From positions 256,990 to 320,989 of the forward strand of contig NZ_BSTX01000004.1 in NCBI RefSeq assembly GCF_030269765.1: a stretch of DNA of 64,000 nucleotides. The letters run 5' to 3'. The stretch comes from Actinorhabdospora filicis (GTDB lineage Bacteria; Actinomycetota; Actinomycetes; Mycobacteriales; Micromonosporaceae). A program made the position numbers and the translations under genes. The notes beneath the pieces are model-generated. The model had not been told where the DNA came from. It saw nothing but the letters and a program-made list of their open reading frames with translations, and made no database searches. Of this stretch, positions 48,534 through 57,985 are shown piece by piece. The first letter of the stretch is position 1. Every line of letters begins with the position of its first letter.

Positions 48534-51116
48534 TTGAACGTCGACCGGTTGACCACCAAGAGCCGCGAGGCCATCTCCGCCGCCGTCCACTCCGCGACCG
48601 AGCGCGGGCACGGCACCGTCGAACCGTGGCACCTGTTCCAGGCGCTGCTGGACCTCCAGGGCTCGACCACGGTCGCGCTGCTGCGGGCGGTCGGCGCGGA
48701 CACGGCGGCGCTGGCGCGGCAGAGCGAGCAGGGCCTCCTGCGCATGCCCAGCGCCAAGGGCAGCACCGTGGGCGAGCCGTCCATGGCGCGCGAGCTGCTG
48801 AACGTCCTCAACGCCGCCGAGCGGCTGGCCACCAGCCAGGGTGACGAGTACACCTCCACCGAGCACCTGCTGGCGGGCCTCGCCGAGGTCGGCGGGGCCG
48901 TCGGGACGGCGCTGACCGGCGCGGGCGCGACGCCCAAGGCGCTCATCGAGGCGTTCCCGTCGGTGCGCGGCGGCGACCGCAAGGTCACCAGCGCCGACCC
49001 GGAGGAGCAGTACCAGGCCCTGGAGAAGTACGGCGTGGACCTCACCACCGCCGCCCGCGACGGCAAGATCGACCCCGTCATCGGGCGCGACACCGAGATC
49101 CGCCGCGTCATCCAGGTCCTGTCCCGCCGCACCAAGAACAACCCGGTGCTGATCGGCGAGCCCGGCGTCGGCAAGACCGCCATCGTCGAGGGGCTGGCGC
49201 AGCGCGTGGTGGCCGGGGACGTCCCCGAGACCCTGCGCGACCGGCGCGTGGTGTCGCTCGACCTGGGCGCGATGGTCGCCGGCGCGCAGTACCGCGGCCA
49301 GTTCGAGGAGCGCCTGAAGTCGGTGCTGGAGGAGATCAAGAACTCCGACGGCAAGGTCATCACGTTCCTCGACGAGCTGCACACCATGGTCGGCGCGGGC
49401 AAGACCGAGGGCGCCATGGACGCCTCCAACATGCTCAAGCCGATGCTGGCGCGCGGCGAGCTGCGCATGGTCGGCGCGACCACGCTGGACGAGTACCGCA
49501 AGCACATCGAGACCGACGCCGCCCTGGAGCGGCGCTTCCAGCCGATCATGGTCGGCGAGCCGTCCAGCGCCGACGCGGTGGGCATCCTGCGCGGCCTCAA
49601 GGAGCGCTACGAGGTCCACCACGGCGTGCGCATCACCGACGCCGCGCTGGTGGCCGCGGTGACCCTCTCCGACCGCTACATCACCGACCGGTTCCTGCCG
49701 GACAAGGCCATCGACCTCATCGACGAGGCCGCCTCGCGGCTGCGCATGGAGATCGACTCGCGGCCCGTCGAGGTCGACGAGATCGAGCGGGCCGTGCGGC
49801 GCATGGAGATCGAGGAGATGGCGCTGTCCAAAGAGGACGACGAGGCGTCCCGGCTGCGGCTGGAGAAGCTGCGCCGCGAACTCGCCGACCGCCGGGAGGC
49901 GCTGACGGCGCTGTCGGAGCGCTGGAACAACGAGAAGCAGCACATCACCCGCATCTCCGATGTCAAGGAGGAGCTGGAGGACCTCAAGAGCAAGGCCGAC
50001 CGCGCCGAGCGCGACGGCGAGCTGGCGCACGCCTCCGAGCTGCGTTACGGCCGCATCCCGGAGCTGGAGGCGTCCCTGCTGGACGCCGAGGCCGAGCTGG
50101 CGCAGCTCCAGGCCAACGGCGCGATGCTGAACGAGGAGGTCGGCCCCGACGACATCGCCGGTGTGGTGTCCTCGTGGACGGGCATCCCCGCCGGGCGGCT
50201 CCTGGAGGGCGAGACGGCGAAGCTGCTGCGCATGGAGGAGGAGCTGGAGCACCGGGTCGTCGGCCAGGCCAAGGCCGTCACGGCGGTCTCGGACGCGGTC
50301 CGCCGCGCCCGCGCCGGGCTCTCCGACCCCGACCGGCCCACCGGTTCCTTCCTGTTCCTCGGCCCCACCGGTGTCGGCAAGACCGAGCTGGCCAAGGCCC
50401 TCGCCGAGTTCCTCTTCGACGACGAGCGCGCCATCGTCCGCATCGACATGAGCGAGTACGGCGAGCGGCACTCCGTGGCGCGCCTGGTGGGCGCGCCCCC
50501 CGGGTACGTCGGCTACGAGGAGGGCGGCCAGCTCACCGAGGCCGTGCGGCGGCGCCCCTACTCGGTGGTGCTGCTGGACGAGGTGGAGAAGGCGCACCCG
50601 GCGGTCTTCGACGTGCTGCTCCAGGTCCTCGACGACGGGCGGCTCACCGACGGGCAGGGACGCACCGTCGACTTCCGCAACGTGATCCTGATCCTCACCT
50701 CCAACCTGGGGTCCACCGCGATCGCCGACCCCGACGCGACACCCGAGGCGCGGCACGAGGCGGCGATGGCGGCGGTGCGGTCCAGTTTCAAGCCGGAGTT
50801 CGTCAACCGCCTCGACGACGTGGTCATCTTCGACTCGCTGTCGCGGGAGAACCTCACCGCGATCGTCGACGTCCAGCTGGGCACCCTGTCGCGGCGGCTG
50901 GCCGACCGGCGGCTCGTCCTGGAGGTCAGCCCCGAGGCGAAGGAATGGCTGGCCCGCAACGGATTCGATCCCGTGTACGGCGCGCGGCCGCTGCGGCGGC
51001 TGGTGCAGACCTCGATCGGCGACTCGCTGGCGCGCAAGCTGCTGGCCGGCGAGATCCACGACGGCGACACCGTCGAGGTCGGCGCCGACGGCGAGGGGCA
51101 CCTGACGGTCCGGTAG
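48534..51116 (+). CDS. clpB: ATP-dependent chaperone ClpB
   Basis: An 860-aa Hsp100 disaggregase that works with DnaK to extract proteins from aggregates. Domains in order: Clp-N (1-145), AAA-1 with Walker A GEPGVGKT (residues 208-215) and [12 protein letters not shown], the coiled middle domain (about 400-520), AAA-2 with GPTGVGKT (610-617) and [30 protein letters not shown], and a C-terminal D2-small domain. It lacks the ClpC linker and UvrB motif. The positions agree with Escherichia coli ClpB within a few residues. The start codon is TTG 48534 ([14 protein letters not shown]). A HAIR element precedes it, and a terminator follows. Confidence 0.97.
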   Translation: MNVDRLTTKSREAISAAVHSATERGHGTVEPWHLFQALLDLQGSTTVALLRAVGADTAALARQSEQGLLRMPSAKGSTVGEPSMARELLNVLNAAERLATSQGDEYTSTEHLLAGLAEVGGAVGTALTGAGATPKALIEAFPSVRGGDRKVTSADPEEQYQALEKYGVDLTTAARDGKIDPVIGRDTEIRRVIQVLSRRTKNNPVLIGEPGVGKTAIVEGLAQRVVAGDVPETLRDRRVVSLDLGAMVAGAQYRGQFEERLKSVLEEIKNSDGKVITFLDELHTMVGAGKTEGAMDASNMLKPMLARGELRMVGATTLDEYRKHIETDAALERRFQPIMVGEPSSADAVGILRGLKERYEVHHGVRITDAALVAAVTLSDRYITDRFLPDKAIDLIDEAASRLRMEIDSRPVEVDEIERAVRRMEIEEMALSKEDDEASRLRLEKLRRELADRREALTALSERWNNEKQHITRISDVKEELEDLKSKADRAERDGELAHASELRYGRIPELEASLLDAEAELAQLQANGAMLNEEVGPDDIAGVVSSWTGIPAGRLLEGETAKLLRMEEELEHRVVGQAKAVTAVSDAVRRARAGLSDPDRPTGSFLFLGPTGVGKTELAKALAEFLFDDERAIVRIDMSEYGERHSVARLVGAPPGYVGYEEGGQLTEAVRRRPYSVVLLDEVEKAHPAVFDVLLQVLDDGRLTDGQGRTVDFRNVILILTSNLGSTAIADPDATPEARHEAAMAAVRSSFKPEFVNRLDDVVIFDSLSRENLTAIVDVQLGTLSRRLADRRLVLEVSPEAKEWLARNGFDPVYGARPLRRLVQTSIGDSLARKLLAGEIHDGDTVEVGADGEGHLTVR

Positions 51117-51132
51117 CGGTACATCGCGGCGG

Positions 51133-51158
51133 ACGGCCCGGGTTTCGGCCCGGGCCGT
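51133..51158 (+). terminator. Terminator of clpB
   Basis: A perfect 10-bp stem ACGGCCCGGG with its complement around TTTCGG, 16 bases after the clpB stop. Confidence 0.85.
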
Positions 51159-51253
51159 TCGGTTCGTCGCGAGGCCGGTTCGTTGCCAGGTTGTGTCCGT
51201 GCCCCGGCGATCGGTGGACGCCGGACGTCGCCCGGTGGCGCTAGAGTGCGCGC

Positions 51254-51973
51254 ATGTACTACCAAGGACAAGCCGCCCCCGCCGAGCAGCCCGAGCGGCC
51301 CGGGACGGTGCTGGCCGCGGTCGTGGCGATCTTCTCCACGGTCGTGCTGTGCCTGGCCACGGCGATGACGCTGATCATGTCGTACAAGTACCTGGCCGAC
51401 GCCTCGAACCTGAGCGGCAGCAAGTCCGACGCGTCCTTCACCGAGTTCGCGCGTTCCAACCTGATCATCGTCATCGGGTTCTACGCCATCATCGGCCTCA
51501 CCATGGGCGTCGGCGCGATCATGCTGCTGCGCCAGTCGAACGGCGGCCGGGTGATGATCTGGATCACCGGCGGCGTCCTGGCGGCGGTGAACCTGTGCTG
51601 CGGCTTCTCCTTCGCGATGATCCTGGCGACCATCTCGCAGGTGTCCCAGAGCTCCGACACCAGCGGCGCGCCCACCACCGAGCTGACCCTGGCGACCGTC
51701 TTCAACTTCGCCGCGATGCTGACCGCGATCATCGCGATGGTCGTGGCCGGGCAGCGCAGCGTCGGCCGGTGGATCAACGGGACGCCGGCGCCCGTCGCGC
51801 CCGTCACCGGCTACGTGACACCGCCGCCGATGATGTACCCGCAGCCTCCGCAGCCGCAATATCCCCCGCAGCCGCAGTACCCGCCACAGCAGCAGTACCC
51901 ACCGCAGCAGGGCTACCAGGGCGGCGACCAGTACGGTCCCGGGCCGGTCTCGGGCCCGCCCACCGGCTGGTGA
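51254..51973 (+). CDS. Four-helix membrane protein with Pro/Gln/Tyr-rich tail
   Basis: A 239-aa protein with four predicted membrane helices (residues about 18-45, 70-97, 100-132 and 145-170) and a cytoplasmic tail of about 60 residues of the kind PQPQYPPQ. It is distantly similar in layout to the next gene. ATG 51254 lies exactly 6 bases after TAGAGT, so no ribosome binding site is needed. Function unknown. It begins a run of four small membrane or secreted protein genes, each with its own such box. Confidence 0.72.
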   Translation: MYYQGQAAPAEQPERPGTVLAAVVAIFSTVVLCLATAMTLIMSYKYLADASNLSGSKSDASFTEFARSNLIIVIGFYAIIGLTMGVGAIMLLRQSNGGRVMIWITGGVLAAVNLCCGFSFAMILATISQVSQSSDTSGAPTTELTLATVFNFAAMLTAIIAMVVAGQRSVGRWINGTPAPVAPVTGYVTPPPMMYPQPPQPQYPPQPQYPPQQQYPPQQGYQGGDQYGPGPVSGPPTGW

Positions 51974-51986
51974 CTAGGCTGACGGC

Positions 51987-52526
51987 ATGTACCAACCGCA
52001 ACCGGACGTGCCCGCCCGCCCGGCCAGCGCCGGACAGGGCGTCGCGGCCGTCGGCGTGGCCGGCGTCGGACTGCTCGTCGAGGTCTTCGCCGCCTTCACC
52101 CTGATGAGCTGGCGCGACAGCACCGGCAAGAGCGGTTTCAGCGAGCCCTCCGTAGTCGGGATCATGTACGGGTACCTGGCGTGGGGGATGCTCATGGTCA
52201 TCCTCCTCATGCTCGGTGCGGTCCTCGTCCTGCGCGGGCGCCCCGGCGGCCGGGTCCTGGTCTACGTGACCGGATCGCTGGCGCTGGCCGGGGTCCTGGG
52301 CTGCGGCGGCATGTCCGGCGTCATCGTCGGCGGGCCCTACGGCTCCTCCAGTGACTGGCCGCCGCAGTGGATCGCGATGATCGCGCTCGCCGGGTCCGTC
52401 ATCGCCCTCGTCGCGCTCATCTTCGCCTTCGTCGCCCTCGGGCGCCGCACCACGACGCTCTGGCTCAAGCCGCCGCCCCCGCCCCCGGCGCCGTACTACC
52501 AGGTTCCCTACACCTGGAACGGGTGA
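51987..52526 (+). CDS. Four-helix membrane protein
   Basis: A 179-aa protein with four predicted membrane helices and Pro-rich ends (PQPDVPARP at the start, PPPPPPAPYY at the end). It has the same plan as the preceding gene but is shorter. It starts 13 bases after that gene, with TAGGCT 6 bases before ATG, so it can be transcribed alone. Function unknown. Confidence 0.7.
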   Translation: MYQPQPDVPARPASAGQGVAAVGVAGVGLLVEVFAAFTLMSWRDSTGKSGFSEPSVVGIMYGYLAWGMLMVILLMLGAVLVLRGRPGGRVLVYVTGSLALAGVLGCGGMSGVIVGGPYGSSSDWPPQWIAMIALAGSVIALVALIFAFVALGRRTTTLWLKPPPPPPAPYYQVPYTWNG

Positions 52527-52582
52527 TTCGCGGTATTCGCGAATAACGCTCTCACCTGCCCGGACAGTCCTAGATTGACCCC

Positions 52583-52987
52583 ATGAAGATCAGATACGCG
52601 GCCCTCGGGGCCTCGGCGATCGCCGGACTGGCCGTCTTCGGTCTCGCCCCGGCGGCCTTCGCGACCGGCGTCGTCACGCCCCCTGCGGGCGCCGAACCGC
52701 CGGACTACTCGGCGTGCACCGTCAACCGCGACTGGGGCCAGGTCTGCTACGCGCCGGACGGCGACAACGTGTGGGTCGCCGACCTCTCGGCCGACGGGCA
52801 CCGCACGGTCGGCGTCTGGAGCACCAGCGACGGCAAGAGCGGCGAGTGCTACAACCTCGCCGGCAACGGCCACTGGCTCTACTGCGACTACCACCTGAAG
52901 GAGGACGAGGTCATCGTCTTCCAGGCCCAGCTGCGCGAGGGCGAGACCATCCTCGACACCAGCCCGTGGGCCAGCACCTTCGTCTGA
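52583..52987 (+). CDS. Small secreted protein with four cysteines
   Basis: A 134-aa protein with a signal peptide (cleavage likely after PAAFA) and a mature part with four cysteines (SACTV, QVCYA, ECYNL, LYCDY), enough for two disulfides. It has conserved-looking aromatic strands (DNVWVADLSADGHRTVGVW). It may be an extracellular inhibitor or wall-associated protein; I recognise no family. TAGATT lies 6 bases before ATG (leaderless prediction). A perfect terminator follows at 53012. Confidence 0.72.
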   Translation: MKIRYAALGASAIAGLAVFGLAPAAFATGVVTPPAGAEPPDYSACTVNRDWGQVCYAPDGDNVWVADLSADGHRTVGVWSTSDGKSGECYNLAGNGHWLYCDYHLKEDEVIVFQAQLREGETILDTSPWASTFV

Positions 52988-53011
52988 GCTCCCACATCGA
53001 ACGCACACCAC

Positions 53012-53040
53012 ACGACGCCGGGCGGCCAGCCCGGCGTCGT
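53012..53040 (+). terminator. Terminator after the secreted protein gene
   Basis: A perfect 12-bp stem ACGACGCCGGGC with its complement around GGCCA, followed by TGTTGG. Its right arm is also the beginning of the direct repeat at 53035. Confidence 0.88.
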
Positions 53041-53340
53041 TGTTGGTGGTGGGACGGAGGGACGGTGGGATGGGGCGGGGTGGTGGGCGGCCGTGGCTCG
53101 GCCGGTTGGGGCGTGCGTGTGGTGTGGCGTGGCCGGTTGCGGGACGCCGTGGGCGGGGGATGGGTGGGCCGGGCGTGGTGGCGGCTGCCGCCCGACGTCG
53201 TTGTTGGTGGTGGGACGGGGTGGTGGCCAGTCGCGGCCTGGCCGGTTGGGGCGTGCGTGTGGCGTGGTGTGGCCGGTCGTGGGACGCCGTGGGCGGGGAC
53301 ACGATGGGCGGGCCGGCCGTGGGCGGCTGCCACTCGGCCG
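53035..53340 (+). repeat. Two imperfect direct copies of about 161 bp
   Basis: CGTCGTTGTTGGTGGTGGGA starts at 53035 and again at 53196. Within each copy GGCCGGTTGGGGCGTGCGTG and GGGACGCCGTGGGCGGGG recur in the same order. The rest differs by small indels. No gene lies in 52988-53493; the surrounding sequence is G-rich on the plus strand. Confidence 0.8.
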
Positions 53341-53493
53341 GGTGGGGTGTGCGGCTCGGGCCGTGTGTGTGGCCGGTCCGGGGCGAACCGTGGGCGGTGC
53401 TGCGGGCCGGGTGCCGCCGTGCGCGGGCGCCCGTCCGGTGCCCCGCGAAACCGTCTCCCGCGCGAACTTGTGCCCCCCGGATATCGTCGGTCG

Positions 53494-54054
53494 ATGGACG
53501 CCCGTCAATCCCGCCCGCGCTCGCTGCGACACGCGCTCGTCGTCGCGCCCTTCGCGTGGGCGGCGATCCTGGCGCACGCCGCCGGGTTCGCCGTGGCGTG
53601 GTTCGGGTTCGCCGACCCGTCCCGGGGGGCCGGGCTCGGCTTCGCGGCCGTGCTGTACGTCCTCGTCCTGGTCGCCGCGCTGATCGTGCTGCCCTTCGAG
53701 CTCCTGCGGCTCCACCGCGGCGTCGCCGCCGGGCGCGTCGGGGCGACCGTGGCGGGCCTGGCGGCCATGCCGGGCTTCCTGTGCTGCTCCGGCTTCATCG
53801 GGGTGGCCGTGCTGTTCCGCGACGGCATCGAGCGGCCCGAACCGCTGCGGGACTCCATGGCCCTGCTGTCCGGGGTGGCCGCGGGCGTCGCGGCGGCCAC
53901 CGCGCTGCTGATGGTCCTGTACCTGTGGCGCTCCGACGTGGGCCGCTGGCTCGCCCCGCCCCTGCGGGCGCCGCGCCCGGCACCGCACTCGTCCCCGGCC
54001 CCGCCCCCGCCGCCGAAGGACGTCCCGCACCCGCCCGCGCCGGGCGAATGGTAG
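53494..54054 (+). CDS. Four-helix membrane protein with Pro-rich tail
   Basis: A 186-aa protein with four hydrophobic helices and a cytoplasmic tail rich in Pro (PAPPPPPKDVPHPPAP). Two adjacent cysteines lie in the third helix region (GFLCCSG). The start ATG 53494 lies 6 bases after TATCGT. The long ORF that begins upstream is discounted. It lies before the DUF4178 operon in the same direction, 107 bases away, but has its own promoter-like box. Function unknown. Confidence 0.68.
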   Translation: MDARQSRPRSLRHALVVAPFAWAAILAHAAGFAVAWFGFADPSRGAGLGFAAVLYVLVLVAALIVLPFELLRLHRGVAAGRVGATVAGLAAMPGFLCCSGFIGVAVLFRDGIERPEPLRDSMALLSGVAAGVAAATALLMVLYLWRSDVGRWLAPPLRAPRPAPHSSPAPPPPPKDVPHPPAPGEW

Positions 54055-54161
54055 GAAACGCGGCAATCACCCCGGTTTAGAAACCCGCAGGTGGTGACCG
54101 TGATCGAGACGTGTCCTGCCGGGTCGCCACCCTTTTGACCCGGGCGGTTACCTTGGATTCC

Positions 54162-54788
54162 GTGGACGCACTCCTCGTCATCCTCATCGCGCTCGTCGCG
54201 GTCGTCGCCATCGCCGGACTCGTCGTCGTCCTGCTCGCGCGCAACGCCGCCAAGAAGCAGGCCGCCAAGCTCCACTACGAGGCCAACCGGCCCCGCGACC
54301 CGCTCGCCGAAGCCGACGCCGACGCCCTGCGCGGCGACCCCCGCAAGATCAAGGCCGGGGACATGATCGACGTCAAGGGCGAGGGCTACGCCGTGCGCGG
54401 CACCCTGCGGCTGACCGAGGGGTCCTACACCTGGACGGAGAACCTGCTCGACACCGGCACCGGCAAGCGCCGCTGGCTGTCCGTCGAAGAGGACCCCGCC
54501 CTCGAACTGGTGCTCTGGGCCGAACTCGACGGCGGGCACGGCCTCCAGCCGGGCGCGCGCGAGATCCACTTCGACGGCCGCGTCTTCCGCTCCAAGGAGC
54601 ACGGGCGCGCGTCCTTCGCCGGTGAGGGCACCACCGGCCTGCACCCCACCGGGTGGATGCGGTACCACGACTACACCGCGCCCGACGGCGTCCGGCTGTC
54701 CTTCGAGGACTTCGGCGAGAGCGGCAAATGGGAGGCCGCGCTCGGCCAGGTCATCGGCCGGTACGACGTGAACATCTTCGCCGCGTAA
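54162..54788 (+). CDS. DUF4178 protein with N-terminal membrane helix
   Basis: A 208-aa protein. The first 24 residues (VDALLVILIALVAVVAIAGLVVVL) form a membrane helix. The rest is a DUF4178 beta domain: KIKAGDMIDVKGEGYAVRGTLRLTEGSYTWTENLL, then RRWLSVEEDPALELVLW. GTG 54162 stands 7 bases after TACCTT. It is first in a five-gene block with DUF2617, DUF4247, DUF350 and spermidine synthase, whose order is known from actinobacteria. DUF4178 has no assigned function. Confidence 0.82.
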   Translation: MDALLVILIALVAVVAIAGLVVVLLARNAAKKQAAKLHYEANRPRDPLAEADADALRGDPRKIKAGDMIDVKGEGYAVRGTLRLTEGSYTWTENLLDTGTGKRRWLSVEEDPALELVLWAELDGGHGLQPGAREIHFDGRVFRSKEHGRASFAGEGTTGLHPTGWMRYHDYTAPDGVRLSFEDFGESGKWEAALGQVIGRYDVNIFAA

Positions 54789-55289
54789 ATGCGCGCAGCC
54801 CTCACGGTGCCCTACCTCGACACCGCACACGACCAGCTGTCCTTCACCCTGGACGGGCCCGAGCTGCCCGCGCTCGCCGTCCGGGAACTGCGCCTGCCGA
54901 TGGGCACGCTGGAGCTGCGGCTGCTCGGCGCCAGCCACCAGGTGCGACTGTCCACACCGGACGGATCGCTGCTGGAGACGGTGGCCTGCCTGCCCGGGCG
55001 GCCCGCCGACCTGCCGTCCACAGTGGAACGCGACGGATACCGGTTCACCGCCGAAGTGGCCGATCCCGCCGACTTCGCCACGGTGGTCGCCGGTGTCCGG
55101 CGGGACGTCGAGGCCAGTCCCCACGGCCTGGTCGGCGTCTTCCCCGGGGACGAGCACGCGATCACCGCGCTGCTCGCCGAGCCCGGTGACGGCACCGTCT
55201 CCTGGCGCACCTGGCACGCCTACCCGCAGACGGGGCACCTGGTGACCACCCGGACCATCGTGACCGCCGACAGAAGGAACCCTCGGTAA
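54789..55289 (+). CDS. DUF2617 protein
   Basis: A 166-aa soluble protein of the DUF2617 family: ALTVPYLDTAHDQLSFTL, LPMGTLELRLLGASHQV, and the C-terminal WRTWHAYPQTGHLVTTRTIV. It starts immediately after the DUF4178 stop (no gap), and its TAA overlaps the next ATG, so translation is coupled at both ends. The function is unknown; in actinobacteria it is found with spermidine synthase and DUF4178/DUF4247/DUF350 genes. Confidence 0.82.
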   Translation: MRAALTVPYLDTAHDQLSFTLDGPELPALAVRELRLPMGTLELRLLGASHQVRLSTPDGSLLETVACLPGRPADLPSTVERDGYRFTAEVADPADFATVVAGVRRDVEASPHGLVGVFPGDEHAITALLAEPGDGTVSWRTWHAYPQTGHLVTTRTIVTADRRNPR

Positions 55290-55753
55290 TGTCGACCGCC
55301 GCCAGCCCGACCTGGTCCAGCAAGAAGAAGATCATCTGGTTCGTCGTCCTGCTCACCGTCGCCGGCGGGCTCATCGCCGCCTGCGCCATCGCGACGAGCG
55401 CCAACAACGCCCCCGACTCCTGGATCCGCAACAACTACACCCGCGACGTCAGCCTCGACGAGGACGACATCGACGCCTTCACCAGTACCGCCGTCCCCAC
55501 CACCGTGGCGGCCGCGATCAGCGGTCAGTCCAAGCCCGTGGACACCAAGACCGCCTCCGACGGCTCGATCTGGCTCCAGTACAGCGACGACATCGTCGCG
55601 ATCTTCCCGTACAACGGGGGATCGAAGATCATGATCGACGAGTACGAGCGGGTCCATCGCCACTACTACGGCTACGTCGGCGGCTGGTGGGTGTCCAGCC
55701 CGCCCGGCGGCGGCTGGGGCCGCGGCGGCGGTTCCGGCGGCGGCGGCAAGTGA
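55289..55753 (+). CDS. DUF4247 membrane-anchored protein
   Basis: A 154-aa protein with one membrane helix (residues about 14-36, with a Cys in AACAIAT) and an extracytoplasmic DUF4247 domain (SWIRNNYTRDV, then VDTKTASDGSIWLQYSDDIVAIFPYNGGSKIMIDEYERVHRHYY). It ends in a Gly-rich tail (GGGWGRGGGSGGGG). The TAATG overlap with the DUF2617 gene supports one operon. Function unknown. Confidence 0.82.
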   Translation: MSTAASPTWSSKKKIIWFVVLLTVAGGLIAACAIATSANNAPDSWIRNNYTRDVSLDEDDIDAFTSTAVPTTVAAAISGQSKPVDTKTASDGSIWLQYSDDIVAIFPYNGGSKIMIDEYERVHRHYYGYVGGWWVSSPPGGGWGRGGGSGGGGK

Positions 55754-55787
55754 CCCCCTCGGCCCACCAGAAACCCGGAAGGAAGAC

Positions 55788-56213
55788 ATGATCAAGGACC
55801 TCGCCCAGGAGGCGGTCGCCGCGCTGGCCTACAGCGGAGCCGGCGTCGCCCTCATGGCCCTTGGATACCTGCTCGTCGACATCATCACCCCCGGCAAGCT
55901 GCACGAGCTGATCTGGGTGCGCCGCAACCGGAACGCCTCGGTGCTGCTCGCGTCCAACATCCTCGGCGTCGGCATCATCGTGGTCGCCGCGATCGTGGCC
56001 AGTGAGGGCGGCATCGCCAAGGGCGTCCTCTACAGCTTCGCCTACGGCATCATCGGCCTCGTCGTCATGGCGCTGGCGTTCCTCCTCCTCGACCTGGTCA
56101 CGCCCGGCAAGCTCGGCGAGATCCTGGTCGACCACGAGCCCCACCCCGCGGTGTGGGTCTCGGCCGCCGTGCACATCGCCGTCGGAGCCGTGATCGCCGC
56201 GGCACTGCTGTGA
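55788..56213 (+). CDS. DUF350 (YjfL-like) membrane protein
   Basis: A 141-aa protein with four membrane helices arranged as two related halves (ALMALGYLLVDIITPGKLHELIW and VMALAFLLLDLVTPGKLGEIL), the hallmark of DUF350. In Escherichia coli YjfL is encoded next to genes for a spermidine-related ATP-grasp enzyme and a PspA-like protein, so the family is linked to polyamines and envelope stress. GGAAGG precedes ATG 55788. Its TGA overlaps the synthase GTG. Confidence 0.88.
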   Translation: MIKDLAQEAVAALAYSGAGVALMALGYLLVDIITPGKLHELIWVRRNRNASVLLASNILGVGIIVVAAIVASEGGIAKGVLYSFAYGIIGLVVMALAFLLLDLVTPGKLGEILVDHEPHPAVWVSAAVHIAVGAVIAAALL

Positions 56214-57799
56214 GCGGGGTGGACGAGGCTGCGCCGCCCTCCACGGAGGAAGGGTCGCCGATCGCCGTTGGCAGGCTCGCCCGGGTGGCGCTCCTGCTGG
56301 TGGTGTTCATCTGCGCGGCCTGCGGCCTCGTCTACGAACTCGCTCTCGTAGCCCTCGGCAGTTACCTGATCGGGAACACCGCCGCGCAGGCGTCCATCGT
56401 CCTGGGGGTCATGGTCTTCGCCATGGGGATCGGGGCGCTGGCCGCCAAACCCCTTCAGCGCCGGGCGGCGGCTTCTTTCGCGGTGATCGAGTTGATCCTC
56501 GCGCTGACCGGCGGGCTGTCGGTCCTCGGGCTTTACGCGGCTTTCGCGTGGCTGCACCTGTACACCGTGGCGATGGTCGGGGTGGCGTTGGTCGTCGGGG
56601 GGCTCATCGGGGCGGAGATTCCGCTGCTGATGGTGCTGCTCCAGCGGATACGCAAGCAGGACGCGGGGTCGGCGGTGGCGGACCTCTTCGCCGCCGACTA
56701 CGTGGGGGCGCTGCTCGGTGGGCTTGCTTTTCCGTTCTTGTTGCTGCCGGTGTTCGGGCAGATCAAGGGGGCTCTGGTCGTTGGGGCGGTGAATGCCGTC
56801 GCTGGGACGATCCTGGTGTTCACGCTGTTTCGGCGGGATCTTTCGCGGAAGGTCCGGGCGGGGTTGGGGGCGGCTTCGGCTGGTGTCGCTTTGGTCTTGG
56901 TGCTCGCGTTCGTTTTCGCCAACACGTTCGAGGCTACGGCGCGGCAGGCGCTGTACCGGGATCCGGTTGTTTACGCGCAGCAGACGCAGTATCAGGACAT
57001 TGTGATCACCGAGGACTTTTCTTGGACGGGGACGGCGGATTTTCGGCTGTTCTTGAACGGCGATCTCCAGTTCTCCTCCGTGGACGAGTACCGGTATCAC
57101 GAGACGCTGGTTCACCCGGTTTTGGCGGGGGCGCGTGCCAACGTGCTCGTCTTGGGTGGCGGCGATGGGTTGGCGGTCCGGGAGATCCTCAAGTACCCAG
57201 ACGTCCAGACTGTGACGCTGGTGGAGCTGGATCCGGCGATGACCGATCTTGCTCGGACTGATCCTCGGATTTCTACTTTGAACGGCCACGCCCTTGACGA
57301 CCCACGGGTGACGGTGGTCAACGCCGACGCCTTCGCGTGGCTGCGCGAGCAGAGCGCGTCGTGGGACGCGATCGTCGTGGACATGCCCGACCCGGATGAG
57401 ACGGCGACCGCGAAGCTCTACTCGCAGGAGTTCTACGGGCTCGTCGGGTCGGTGCTGGCGCCGGGTGGGCGTCTTGTGGTTCAGGCGGGGTCGCCTTATT
57501 TCGCGCCGAACGCGTATTGGTGTATTGGGGCGACGATGAAGGCTGCGGGGTTGGCGGTTACGCCTTATCACGTGGATGTGCCGGCGTTCGGGGACTGGGG
57601 GTACTTCCTGGCGGTGCGGGGGTCGGCGCCTCCGGCGCTGACTTTGGATCCGCCGCCGGGGTTGAGGTATGTGGACCAGGGGTTGCTGGATGCTGCGCGG
57701 GGCTTTCCGCGGGATCGGCCGCCGTTGGAGATGCCGGTTTCGACTTTGATGGATCCGGTGATTTTGGAGTATTCGCAGGGGGAGTGGCGGGATTACTGA
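56210..57799 (+). CDS. speE: Membrane-type spermidine synthase (polyamine aminopropyltransferase)
   Basis: A 529-aa protein. About seven membrane helices (residues 20-235) are followed by an SpeE methyltransferase-like domain with the nucleotide loop VLVLGGGDGLAVREIL (GGGDG at residues 316-320), LVELDP, NADAFAWL, and the DMPDPDE acidic motif that holds the amine. Such enzymes transfer aminopropyl from decarboxylated S-adenosylmethionine to putrescine or a related amine; the membrane half may export or bind it. GTG 56210 overlaps DUF350. Codons from about 56,550 on end in T more often than in neighbouring genes. Confidence 0.9.
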   Translation: MSGVDEAAPPSTEEGSPIAVGRLARVALLLVVFICAACGLVYELALVALGSYLIGNTAAQASIVLGVMVFAMGIGALAAKPLQRRAAASFAVIELILALTGGLSVLGLYAAFAWLHLYTVAMVGVALVVGGLIGAEIPLLMVLLQRIRKQDAGSAVADLFAADYVGALLGGLAFPFLLLPVFGQIKGALVVGAVNAVAGTILVFTLFRRDLSRKVRAGLGAASAGVALVLVLAFVFANTFEATARQALYRDPVVYAQQTQYQDIVITEDFSWTGTADFRLFLNGDLQFSSVDEYRYHETLVHPVLAGARANVLVLGGGDGLAVREILKYPDVQTVTLVELDPAMTDLARTDPRISTLNGHALDDPRVTVVNADAFAWLREQSASWDAIVVDMPDPDETATAKLYSQEFYGLVGSVLAPGGRLVVQAGSPYFAPNAYWCIGATMKAAGLAVTPYHVDVPAFGDWGYFLAVRGSAPPALTLDPPPGLRYVDQGLLDAARGFPRDRPPLEMPVSTLMDPVILEYSQGEWRDY

Positions 57800-57921
57800 G
57801 GGGGGTCGGCCGTACCCCTCCGGCCCCTCGTGCGGCTCTCTCTTGGGTGGTCCTTCCGTCCCCACGGTGGTCGTTCGGCGTGCTGCCTGCGGATCTTCCG
57901 TCGTTCGGCCTTGGCGACGGT

Positions 57922-57985
57922 GAACGAGGAACCTGGGGGTGTCAAGACGGTAGAGCGTGTCTTGACACCCCCAGAACCCTCGTTC
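57922..57985. terminator. Large bidirectional hairpin between convergent genes
   Basis: CTGGGGGTGTCAAGAC (57933-57948) pairs perfectly with 57959-57974 around a 10-base loop. An outer stem GAACGAGG (57922-57929) pairs with CCTCGTTC (57978-57985), separated by an AAC/AAC internal loop. Twenty-four paired bases make this the longest hairpin in the window. The rest of the 57800-58226 gap holds no gene. Confidence 0.85.

Noticed and set aside
48417-51101. Minus-strand frame of about 890 codons opposite clpB
   Set aside because: Antisense shadow of a highly conserved gene.
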